Below are positions 15,617 to 23,360 of a stretch of 28,001 nt of DNA, piece by piece. The stretch's first letter is position 1; the number at the start of each line of letters is the position of its first letter. This stretch comes from JBCDBL01 sp039183635 (GTDB taxonomy: Bacteria; Pseudomonadota; Alphaproteobacteria; Caulobacterales; Parvularculaceae), in the NCBI GenBank assembly GCA_039183635.1, contig JBCDBL010000046.1, forward strand, positions 1-28,001, in the 5' to 3' direction. The position numbers and the translations under genes were made by a program. The notes beneath the pieces are model-generated. The model saw only the letters and a program-made list of their open reading frames with translations. It ran no database searches and had not been told where the DNA came from.

Positions 15617-16723
15617 ATGGCCAAGCGGCGTGCTCGCGAACTTGGGTTGCCGTTTGACGGCGAGACAGGGCAAAACAATGCTATTACAGACGTTCCCGGG
15701 GTGGAGGTTGGGTACGCCACAATCAGTGCGGGCAAAGGGCCAGGCGAGGAGGGGCCTTGCGTCCAAACCGGGGTCACGGCGATCCATCCGCGCGGGCGGG
15801 ATGCAACGCCGTCCTATGTCTTTGCAGGCCTGCACGCTTTAAACGGCAACGGAGAAATGACGGGCGCCCATTGGATTGCGGACGCCGGCTATTTTTGCAG
15901 TCCCATCTGTATCACCAACACCCATTCTGTGGGAATGGCGCACCATGCGACTGTAAAGTGGATGATCGATCGGCATCCTGAATTTTTTGAAAACGATCAT
16001 CGATTTGTGATGCCGGTGATCGCCGAGACATACGATGGTATACTGAATGACATAAATGGCCTGCATGTTTCGCAAAGTCATGTCTATGAAGCGTTGGACT
16101 CAGCACGGCCCGGGCCGGTGGCCGAGGGTAATGTCGGCGGCGGCAATGGCATGATCACGTACGGGTTCAAGGCCGGATCGGGCACCTCGTCCCGTACGCT
16201 CGATATTGACGGCGCTCGGTTTACTTTGGGGGTTTTCGTTCAATCGAATTTTGGAAAGCGTCAGGATTTGACGATCTGCGGTGTGGCGGTTGGTCAGCAT
16301 ATGCCGGATGCGCCTGATTTGGCTCTGTCATCGGATGATGAGCACGGGTCGATTATTGCGGTTGTCGCTACGGACGCGCCTTTACTGCCGTCTCAGCTTT
16401 CACGCGTGGCAAAGCGCGCCTCATTGGGACTTGCCCGCACAGGATCGTTCGCCGGCAATGGTTCAGGTGACATCTTTCTGGCGTTTTCCACGGCGAATGC
16501 AGCCGTCGACCTTGAAGACAAGGTGACGGTTCACGCCGCACAGGCTCTTGACGATCGCCATCTTGATCATGTGTACAAAGCAACGCGCGATGCGACAGAA
16601 GAGGCGATCATCAACGCGCTTTTAGCAGCGGAAACATCATTTTCCGTTCGGCCGAAAGGCGTTGCTGTGCCGGCGATAGATCATGGGCGCCTTCTGGATA
16701 TCATGAATATAAAATCAGCCTGA
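15617..16723 (+). CDS. P1 family aminopeptidase (DmpA/BapA-like)
   Basis: This 368-residue protein belongs to the self-cleaving P1/S58 family: DmpA, an L-aminopeptidase and D-amidase/esterase, and BapA, a beta-peptidyl aminopeptidase. The start has an AGAGGTGA ribosome site. The N-terminus reads NNAITDVPGVEVGYAT, as in family members. Substrate-pocket and core segments follow (FCSPICITNTHSVGM, EGNVGGGNGM). The maturation point is Gly244-Ser245 in EHGSIIAVVATDAPL, with Ser245 becoming the nucleophile at the new beta-subunit N-terminus. There is no signal peptide, so it is probably cytoplasmic. Being the last gene of the acylase run, it suggests removal of an N-terminal residue after deacylation. 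BapA-type enzymes prefer beta-amino acids and DmpA accepts D-residues, so an unusual peptide is possible. It converges on the M24 gene with 35 bp between them. Confidence 0.93.
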   Translation: MAKRRARELGLPFDGETGQNNAITDVPGVEVGYATISAGKGPGEEGPCVQTGVTAIHPRGRDATPSYVFAGLHALNGNGEMTGAHWIADAGYFCSPICITNTHSVGMAHHATVKWMIDRHPEFFENDHRFVMPVIAETYDGILNDINGLHVSQSHVYEALDSARPGPVAEGNVGGGNGMITYGFKAGSGTSSRTLDIDGARFTLGVFVQSNFGKRQDLTICGVAVGQHMPDAPDLALSSDDEHGSIIAVVATDAPLLPSQLSRVAKRASLGLARTGSFAGNGSGDIFLAFSTANAAVDLEDKVTVHAAQALDDRHLDHVYKATRDATEEAIINALLAAETSFSVRPKGVAVPAIDHGRLLDIMNIKSA

Positions 16724-16758
16724 TTTGTCCCATGCACACAATATGAGTATTGCCATAA

Positions 16759-17940
16759 TCAATCGTTGACAAAAAGCTGCCGCGGCACAGTGCACAGCAA
16801 TTCGCATCCTTGTTCCGTAATAACAAGAGGTTCACTGATTATTATACTTACATCGTCGGACCAAATGGCGGGCAGGAAGTGCATAGCGGCGCCTTCTTGA
16901 AGGACAGTTTTGTCGCCGCGTCTAAAGCTGGCGGTTAATTCTCCTCCGGTCGGAGGGTAAACAATGCCGAGTGAATAGCCGCATCTTGAGTCTTTTTCGA
17001 TGCCATGGCGATTTAGAAATTTATAAAACCCGTCCGCAACATCATGGCATGTAACGCCTGGCTGTAGAGCGCTTACAACTTCGTCAATTGCATCGCATAC
17101 GATTTTTTCTAACTCTCGCAACTTTGCAGGCGGTTCGCCTACATAGACCGTACGACCCATAGTGCATTGATATCGCAATCGGTTTCCCATTAATTCCAAA
17201 TTGATTTGGGTATCTTTACCAACTTTTGCATCGGTCCAGGGCAGGTGCGGCGTCTTAATACGTTCACCGGATAAGAGGAAAGCCGGGCTGCTCGAATAAC
17301 TTCCGCCATAATCATCGAAACCGTCAATATTTGATGCGTATGCAGCGCTGACCGCGTGGCGCTCAGGAACGCCGCTTCTAATCGCCTCAATTGTCATCAT
17401 CATATTTTTCGTCAAAAGCGCGCCTGCCTGACGCATAAGATCAAGCTCAGCAGGGGACTTTATAAAGCGCACCCAATTTACCAGAAACCCTGAATCGATA
17501 AAGCGCGCGGCGGTTAGTTTCTCACAAAGCAGGCGAAAGGCGCGTACTGAAAAATAGTAACTTTCGCTTTCAATTCCGGCAGTGAATGCGCGACCTTGAA
17601 ATCGTTTGATGATCTCATCTGCGACAACATCAAAAGGGTGGCCGTCTGGACTTTGCACAAGCGTTTCATCGTAACCGATCAAGCGGTCCGCGCCGAGCCA
17701 TGTGGACATTGCGATGCCGGGTATGTCCATTTTTCGTGCAATGAGCAAAGGGGCTTCATTTAAAAAGACGATGAGCGCCTGCGGCGTATAGAACGACCAC
17801 CCGTCGTATCCGGTGAGATAGTAAATATTACAAGGGTCTGTAATGATTAGAAGTTCGAACCCCTCGGCGTCCATACGGCGACGAACTTTATCAAGTCTAT
17901 GTTGAAACTCTGTCGTTTCAATAATATCCGTAATGTGCAC
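16759..17940 (-). CDS. M24-fold hydrolase resembling creatinase / ectoine hydrolase
   Basis: This 393-residue protein has a creatinase N-terminal domain (about 12-150) and a pita-bread domain (about 165-393). Its start is GTG with an AAGGG site about 10 bp away. It would usually be annotated as Xaa-Pro peptidase, but most of the five metal ligands of that group are replaced. The first two Asp positions are Glu249 and Thr260 (NLELMGNRLRY ... RTVYVG), the His position is Tyr322 in GYSLGIVYPP, and the first Glu position falls in HFLPAIW. Only Glu370 remains. His232 in KTPHLPW matches the catalytic His region of creatinase. The GYSLGIVYPP...GGELTASFR segment is very like ectoine hydrolase (DoeA). 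It may therefore break a C-N bond without metal. It is the last gene of the peptide-transporter operon, 45 bp after the ATPase gene. No signal peptide. Confidence 0.88.
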   Translation of the reverse strand: MHITDIIETTEFQHRLDKVRRRMDAEGFELLIITDPCNIYYLTGYDGWSFYTPQALIVFLNEAPLLIARKMDIPGIAMSTWLGADRLIGYDETLVQSPDGHPFDVVADEIIKRFQGRAFTAGIESESYYFSVRAFRLLCEKLTAARFIDSGFLVNWVRFIKSPAELDLMRQAGALLTKNMMMTIEAIRSGVPERHAVSAAYASNIDGFDDYGGSYSSSPAFLLSGERIKTPHLPWTDAKVGKDTQINLELMGNRLRYQCTMGRTVYVGEPPAKLRELEKIVCDAIDEVVSALQPGVTCHDVADGFYKFLNRHGIEKDSRCGYSLGIVYPPTGGELTASFRRGDKTVLQEGAAMHFLPAIWSDDVSIIISEPLVITEQGCELLCTVPRQLFVND

Positions 17941-17985
17941 GTTTTCAGCCCTTTTGTATCGGTATCAGTCGCGGTGTTGGCGTGT

Positions 17986-19710
17986 TCATGGAGCGGTGTT
18001 GCTGTAAAGTTGATCCTTATTAAGACCTGGCGGTTTAAAGGTTGGCGCAGAGTCGATAAGGTGTTGTGTAAATGGGTGTTGCGGGGCATCAAGAATTTTA
18101 AGGGCGTCGCCTTGTTCGCATATCGCTCCATTGTTCATAACGATTATGTGGTCGCACATGTGCCGGCACACCGGCAGATCATGACTGATAAACACAATCG
18201 TCAGGCCCAGTTTTTCGTTAAGATCCTTTAGAAGGTTAAGAACAGAGGCTTGAACTGTAACGTCAAGCGCGGATGTCGGCTCATCGCAAATTAGCAATGT
18301 TGGCTCCATAGACAAAGCGCGTGCGATTGATATGCGTTGTAATTGTCCACCTGAAAACGCATGCGGATGTTTTTTTAAATCTTGAGCGGAAAGGCCGACA
18401 GCTTCTATGAGTTTTCGTGCGCGTTCTTCCGCTTCGTCATGCTGCATTTTTCGTACATTAATCGGCGCCTCGGTAAGCTGACGCAAAACCGTATGGCGTG
18501 GGTTTAAAGAGGCGTACGGATTTTGAAACACCATCTGGACGCTGGATCGTTCGTGGTGGTGTTTTGCAGCGTCTGCGGTCCTATGAAATTTAGAAAAATC
18601 GACTTGCCCCGTTGTGGGAGCTTGCAAGCCCGCTATGACCCGGGCAAGGGTGGTCTTGCCGCTTCCACTGCCGCCGACAACGCCAAACACGCAACCTTGG
18701 GGAATGTCAAAGCTAACGCTGTTCAGCGCATTGAACATTTTTTTTGAGGAAATGCCTGATAAGCCCCGTGATAGAGAAAACGACACCGATAAATCCTTCA
18801 CGCAAACGCCAAATTCAGGGGCTTTTTTTACTGGCTTAAGGGGCTTGCCAGATCCTGCTGTGCGGAACAGGGAGAGGAAATTCTCCTCGCTTTGTTCGGA
18901 CGGTTCCGGTTCGTACATGCGGTTGTTCTTACCGGTGTTTGTGGGAACGGATTTTATTAAGTTTCGTGTATAAGCATGTTGTGGCGCGGCAAGGATATCG
19001 TCCGCATTGCCTTGCTCCACGATTTCACCGCGTCGCATTATGTAAATCCTGTGCGCGGCTTCGCACACCACACCCATATCATGCGTGATTAGTAGAACGC
19101 CGATACCTTTTTCTTCAGCGATTTTAGAAAGCAGAGATACAATTTCACTTCGTAAGCTGACGTCTAGTGCTGTCGTTGGTTCATCGGCTATCAGAAGAGA
19201 CGGATCGCAAGATAAGGCGATCGCGATTACCGCGCGTTGCAGCATTCCCCCCGACAGCTCGTGGGGGTAGGACGACATAATGCGTTCAGGGTCGTCAAAT
19301 CCCACCTGGCTTAGAAGCGATTTCGCCTTCACGGTTGCATCCTGGCGCGTCAACGCCAGCTTCGCCATAGGCGTTTCAATAATTTGACGTCCAACCGTTT
19401 CAAGAGGGTTCAACGCCGTCATGGGGTTTTGAAAGATACAAGCGATTTCATTACCGCGAATATCTTCATATTCTTTATCGGATAAACGTCCCAGAAAAGT
19501 TCCATTGAACTTTATGTCGCCCGCAGTGATTTTGCCCGGCGGCGCAATCATGCCGGCGATGGCGTTGCCAATGGTGCTTTTGCCCGCCCCGCTTTCGCCG
19601 ACGACGGCGACGATCTCTTTGCCCTTGATTTTGAGATTTGCATTCCGCACGACTTCTTTCATACCGTCCGGGGAGTCAAACTCTATGCACAAATCCGAAA
19701 CAGTCAGCAT
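17986..19710 (-). CDS. Fused double ATPase of a peptide ABC importer (DppD-DppF type)
   Basis: This 574-residue cytoplasmic protein carries two complete ABC ATPase domains in one chain. Domain 1 has Walker A GESGAGKST (38-46), Q94, signature LSGGM (152-156), Walker B LLIADE (172-177) and His210. Domain 2 has Walker A GGSGSGKTT (346-354), Q396, FSGGQ (452-456), LLICDE (472-477) and His510. A linker rich in charged and proline residues (about 258-300) joins them. Each domain ends with the oligopeptide-transporter extension (HAYTRNLIKSVP and HPFTQHLIDSAP). The frame is open far upstream, but the ATG at 19710 begins the fold (MLTVSDLCIEF) and lies 2 bases after the DppC stop codon, so it was chosen. 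It energises the permeases encoded just upstream. Confidence 0.95.
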   Translation of the reverse strand: MLTVSDLCIEFDSPDGMKEVVRNANLKIKGKEIVAVVGESGAGKSTIGNAIAGMIAPPGKITAGDIKFNGTFLGRLSDKEYEDIRGNEIACIFQNPMTALNPLETVGRQIIETPMAKLALTRQDATVKAKSLLSQVGFDDPERIMSSYPHELSGGMLQRAVIAIALSCDPSLLIADEPTTALDVSLRSEIVSLLSKIAEEKGIGVLLITHDMGVVCEAAHRIYIMRRGEIVEQGNADDILAAPQHAYTRNLIKSVPTNTGKNNRMYEPEPSEQSEENFLSLFRTAGSGKPLKPVKKAPEFGVCVKDLSVSFSLSRGLSGISSKKMFNALNSVSFDIPQGCVFGVVGGSGSGKTTLARVIAGLQAPTTGQVDFSKFHRTADAAKHHHERSSVQMVFQNPYASLNPRHTVLRQLTEAPINVRKMQHDEAEERARKLIEAVGLSAQDLKKHPHAFSGGQLQRISIARALSMEPTLLICDEPTSALDVTVQASVLNLLKDLNEKLGLTIVFISHDLPVCRHMCDHIIVMNNGAICEQGDALKILDAPQHPFTQHLIDSAPTFKPPGLNKDQLYSNTAP

Positions 19711-19712
19711 CG

Positions 19713-20618
19713 TCAGCGCCTTTGCAGTTGCGGGTTTTGCAGAACCCGGATTCGGTCGCCGACGACGTTCATTGCGAACACAAGCAACAGCAAGACGAAC
19801 CCCGGGATAAGGCTCATCCAATAGGCGCCGCTCAGTAAAAACTCCTGACCGTCCGCGACAAGGCTGCCCAGGGAAGGCTGGGTGACCGGCAGGCCAAGGC
19901 CTAGAAATGAAAGGCTCGCCTCGATGGCGATGACATACCCTAACTGAACCGCGAAAATAACGAAGATAGGTGCGAGACAATTCGGTAGAATATGGCCGAA
20001 CATGATGCGCGGTTTGGAAAGGCCGAGAAGCTTTGCGGCGAGAACGTAGTCTTTGTTGATTTCCCCCGCTGCTGCGGCGTTCATGGCGCGAGCGTAATGG
20101 GTCCATTGAACCGCAAGGATTGCGATAATCGTGTTTTCAACGCCCCGCCCGAAGACGGCGATAAACAGGAGCGCTATAAGAATAGCCGGTAGACTGAGGA
20201 AAATATCGACGACACGCATAATAACGGCGTTCACCCATCCGCCGAGATAGGCGGCCGTCAAACCTGCTGCAGCCCCGAAAACCAGCGCGCCGGTCGCGCT
20301 GATCAGGGCGACGGTTAAACTGATCCGCAGCCCGTATAGCGTCATGCTGAATATATCGCGACCCAAGGCGTCGCTGCCCAAAATGAAAAAGGAGCTGGCC
20401 CCCAGGGACAGGGGGGGGAGCCGTGCGTCTATCAGCTCGATCTGGGCCAGGTCTTGCGGATCTTGCGGCGCTATGATTGGGGCGAACACCGCGAAGAAAA
20501 CATAGCCGCCGACTAAGGTCAGGCATGCAAGGGCGGTTTTGTCCCCGGCAAAGGCGCGAAAGCCTGCTTGGAGTTTTTCTTTCCATTGTCGTGTAGCCTG
20601 CGGCAGGGGGAACGTCAT
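19713..20618 (-). CDS. ABC importer permease, DppC type
   Basis: This 301-residue inner-membrane subunit of a peptide/nickel-class importer has an N-terminal helix (CLTLVGGYVFFAVFAPIIAP) and the OppC-type segment LGSDALGRDIFSMTLYGLRI. Further helices follow, with the cytoplasmic coupling loop AAKLLGLSKPRIMFGHILPN. The end (FLGLGLPVTQPSLGSLVADG) is typical of the family. The ATG at 20618 overlaps the DppB stop codon in an ATGA arrangement, which implies translational coupling and decides the start over the longer frame reaching 20705. Confidence 0.95.
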   Translation of the reverse strand: MTFPLPQATRQWKEKLQAGFRAFAGDKTALACLTLVGGYVFFAVFAPIIAPQDPQDLAQIELIDARLPPLSLGASSFFILGSDALGRDIFSMTLYGLRISLTVALISATGALVFGAAAGLTAAYLGGWVNAVIMRVVDIFLSLPAILIALLFIAVFGRGVENTIIAILAVQWTHYARAMNAAAAGEINKDYVLAAKLLGLSKPRIMFGHILPNCLAPIFVIFAVQLGYVIAIEASLSFLGLGLPVTQPSLGSLVADGQEFLLSGAYWMSLIPGFVLLLLVFAMNVVGDRIRVLQNPQLQRR

Positions 20619-21598
20619 GCGGTTCCCCCCGCCGGTTGACGCAACCTTGGGTCGACAATGGTGTAAAGCAAGTCGGCGACAAGGTTCAAAATGAGGAAGA
20701 AGCACACGGTCAACATGATAAAGGCGACAATGACCGGTCGATCCAGAGCGGCGACGGAGTCCACCAGAAGTTTCCCTATTCCCGGCCAGCCAAAAACAGT
20801 TTCCGTAATGACGGAGCCTGCAATCAATGCGCCTGTTTCGATGGCGATGATTGTTATAAGCGGAATACTCGTATTCTTGATAATATGGTTGGAGACGATG
20901 CGTTTTTGCGGAAGGCCTTTGGCGCGGGCGAAGCGGATGAAATCCTTCGGCGTTGTTTCCTGGGTCATTGTCGAGACCATGCGCGTGACATAACCTATTT
21001 CATATAACGCTAACGTCACTGCGGGAAGAATAAGGTGGCTGAGCCCGTCCAGAGTAACAAGGCTCCATTCTCCGCCTAATATCGTTATGCTCTCTCCACG
21101 CCCTATGGTGGGAAGAATATTCCCCCAAACGCCGAACACATAAATCAAAACCAATCCGATCCAGAATGTGGGCGTGCTGTAGCCGAATATAGCGGCTCTC
21201 TCAATAAAGGCGGCGTAGGAATTATTTCTTGACAAACCCGCAAGCAAGCCGAGCGGGTACCCTAGAACCACCGCCAGGACCATGGCGATGAAAACAAGCT
21301 CTAACGTCGCCGGCAGTCTTTCCAAGATCACCATAACCGCCGGTTCCTGATATACCCAGGATTCACCGAAATCGCCTTGCAGAAGATTTGCAAGAAAGCG
21401 TAGATATTGCTCATGTAACGGTAAATTGAGACCGAGGCGTTCGCGCAACGCAGCGAGTCGTTCAGGATCTTCCCGAATTAAAGGATCATACAAAGCCGTC
21501 GGCTCGCCTATAAGGTAAACGGCGATAAAAACCAGGAACGACGTCGCCAGGAGGGCCGATGCCGTTTGAAGCGTCTTTCTTGCGAGCGCGCCGATCAT
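20615..21598 (-). CDS. ABC importer permease, DppB type
   Basis: This 327-residue inner-membrane permease has the expected first helix (LATSFLVFIAVYLIG). A periplasmic loop with LRERLGLNLPLHEQYLRFL follows; this block is characteristic of DppB/OppB proteins. It has about six helices and a coupling loop in which RFARAKGLPQKRIVSNHIIK carries the EAA-type motif. The start ATG lies one base after the stop codon of the binding-protein gene, so the two are co-translated from the same operon. It pairs with the DppC-type subunit. Confidence 0.95.
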   Translation of the reverse strand: MIGALARKTLQTASALLATSFLVFIAVYLIGEPTALYDPLIREDPERLAALRERLGLNLPLHEQYLRFLANLLQGDFGESWVYQEPAVMVILERLPATLELVFIAMVLAVVLGYPLGLLAGLSRNNSYAAFIERAAIFGYSTPTFWIGLVLIYVFGVWGNILPTIGRGESITILGGEWSLVTLDGLSHLILPAVTLALYEIGYVTRMVSTMTQETTPKDFIRFARAKGLPQKRIVSNHIIKNTSIPLITIIAIETGALIAGSVITETVFGWPGIGKLLVDSVAALDRPVIVAFIMLTVCFFLILNLVADLLYTIVDPRLRQPAGGTA

Positions 21599-21599
21599 C

Positions 21600-23273
21600 T
21601 CAAGACTCCGTACGGTCGTCGCCAGGAACAGGGAAGGCGCGTAAGAGTTCTAGGTCGCGAAGGTTTTGGGTTGGATCGTAAACGACATGGTCGCTTCTGT
21701 ACCCGAAGACATATTGGAAGTGGTAGATCGGCAAAAGTGCAATATCTTCATATAGAATTGCCGTGACGTCTTTCATCAATATGCGTTGCTGTTCAATAGG
21801 CGCGGCCGGGATCTGTCGCATTAGGGCGTCGACCTCTGGGTTGGAATAGCCGCCTATATTATCGTAACCGTCCGAAGAGACCGTAATTCGGACGACAGGA
21901 ACAATTCTGTGTTGTTGAAAGCCGTAACTGCTGAGGGCGACTGAAAATTCTCTATCAAACCAGGGGCCCCAATAAACGCCGGGAGGTAAAGCCTCAACAG
22001 AAACATCAATTCCGATCTTCGCCCACATCGCGGCGATGGCTTGGAGTACGCGTACATCCGGGCCGTAAAGCCCGGCCGTCCCGTGCAGGGTTAATCGAAA
22101 GCCGTCTGGATAGCCGGCGTCCGACAGCAACTGCCGCGCGCGTTCCCGATCTACGATAATCGGCGGCAGGCTTGGGTTATATCCTAAATGACCCTCCGCC
22201 ATCCATTGAAACGCCGGCGTTGCATACCCCTCCAGGATTTTGTCTACGATCAAAGAGCGATCGATCGCCAGGGAGAGCGCCTCCCGAACGCGGCGGTCAC
22301 GAAGCGGGTTGGGAATCGTCCGTCCTGTTTTATCTGTGATATGGGGCGATGTCTCGCGGCCAATATCAAGATGAAAGTAAATCGCCCGATTGGAGGGACG
22401 TGCGATAATGTCAATTCCCTCTGCAGACTGTAAACGCGGAACATCCACAGTGGGAATATAATTCGTGACATGAATATCCCCGGACATTAAAGCGGCGACG
22501 CGGGCGGCGTGATTTGGCAGAAACTTCAGAACAATCTTATCCCAGTCAGGCTGCTTTCCCCGAAACAGAGGGTTTGGTTCATATTCGATTTTATCGCCGC
22601 GGTCCCAAGCTGTAATGCGATAGGGGCCTGTGCCCACAGCCGCGCTTAAATTGTTAAAATCAGCGGGCTCGGCTGCGCCAATTTCGTTTGATATGATAGG
22701 CGCTTCTACCAGATAGCCGATAAAACCCGGGGTCGGTTCCGTCAAATGAAATATGACTTTATACGGATTTATAATCTCGATATGATCAATCGCGTTTGCA
22801 ATATATTTAATTGGAATGCCGGCGCCGGGCGGGTCGGCCAGTCGCTTGAATGAAAAAACCACATCATAAGCGTCGAAGGCCGAACCGTCCGAAAATAAAA
22901 CGCCTTCGCGCAAATCGATCTCAAACGTTGATGGGTTAGGCATGCGGTACGACTTCGCCAATAACGGGTAAAGCGTTTTTGCATCGGTTTTTCGAAAGAA
23001 AAGCTGTTCATAAACGACAGGCGCCGTTGCTTGTTGAATTTGGCCAAATAATCCGTATTGAGGATCAAGTGTCTGCGGTTCTTCCGGCGAGCCGATAATG
23101 AGAAGTCGTTCATTATATTCTTTAGACGCTACGGTTCTTTCGCAACCGTTTAATAAGGCCGCCAATAAAACAAAAAGGATCGCCGGTGCGATTATGGGGC
23201 GTAGCCCGCAAAAAGCGCGAACCGCCAGTTCGTTTTGGAGATGGCGTTTAAGTGCGTAGATGCCCATAGTCAT
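21600..23273 (-). CDS. Family-5 (peptide-type) substrate-binding protein
   Basis: This 557-residue periplasmic binding protein serves the adjoining Dpp-type importer. Typical family-5 blocks are present: GSPEEPQTLDPQYGLFG near the mature N-terminus, EIDLREGVLFSDGSAFDAYD, and the late RRVREALSLAIDRSLIV region. The frame is open to a TTG at 23294. The ATG at 23273 was chosen; ATG at 23267 is equally possible, and neither has a good ribosome site. The signal sequence has a long basic N-region and a hydrophobic core ending LLNGC, so Cys44 may be lipidated, though Asn at the -2 position is unusual. Family members bind peptides, but also opines, sugars and nickel complexes, so peptide binding is inferred from the neighbouring hydrolases. 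Confidence 0.93.
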   Translation of the reverse strand: MTMGIYALKRHLQNELAVRAFCGLRPIIAPAILFVLLAALLNGCERTVASKEYNERLLIIGSPEEPQTLDPQYGLFGQIQQATAPVVYEQLFFRKTDAKTLYPLLAKSYRMPNPSTFEIDLREGVLFSDGSAFDAYDVVFSFKRLADPPGAGIPIKYIANAIDHIEIINPYKVIFHLTEPTPGFIGYLVEAPIISNEIGAAEPADFNNLSAAVGTGPYRITAWDRGDKIEYEPNPLFRGKQPDWDKIVLKFLPNHAARVAALMSGDIHVTNYIPTVDVPRLQSAEGIDIIARPSNRAIYFHLDIGRETSPHITDKTGRTIPNPLRDRRVREALSLAIDRSLIVDKILEGYATPAFQWMAEGHLGYNPSLPPIIVDRERARQLLSDAGYPDGFRLTLHGTAGLYGPDVRVLQAIAAMWAKIGIDVSVEALPPGVYWGPWFDREFSVALSSYGFQQHRIVPVVRITVSSDGYDNIGGYSNPEVDALMRQIPAAPIEQQRILMKDVTAILYEDIALLPIYHFQYVFGYRSDHVVYDPTQNLRDLELLRAFPVPGDDRTES

Positions 23274-23360
23274 TCGATCTGCGTTCAAACCCAAACTTAC
23301 AAATTGTGCAAGATGGCGCTCTTTGCCCCTCTAGGATCGCCCTTTGTTCATGTCAGCCCT

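Noticed and set aside
16739..16752. CAATA-TGAG-TATTG hairpin between convergent genes as a terminator
   Set aside because: Only a 5-bp A/T-rich stem with no T-run; too weak to call.
16759..17940. Ectoine degradation operon
   Set aside because: The M24 protein resembles DoeA, but no DoeB deacetylase, transaminase or ectoine transporter genes accompany it.
19711..20106. Extended N-terminus of the double ATPase
   Set aside because: It lies wholly inside the DppC gene and the encoded residues are not ABC-like; the ATG at 19710 begins the domain.
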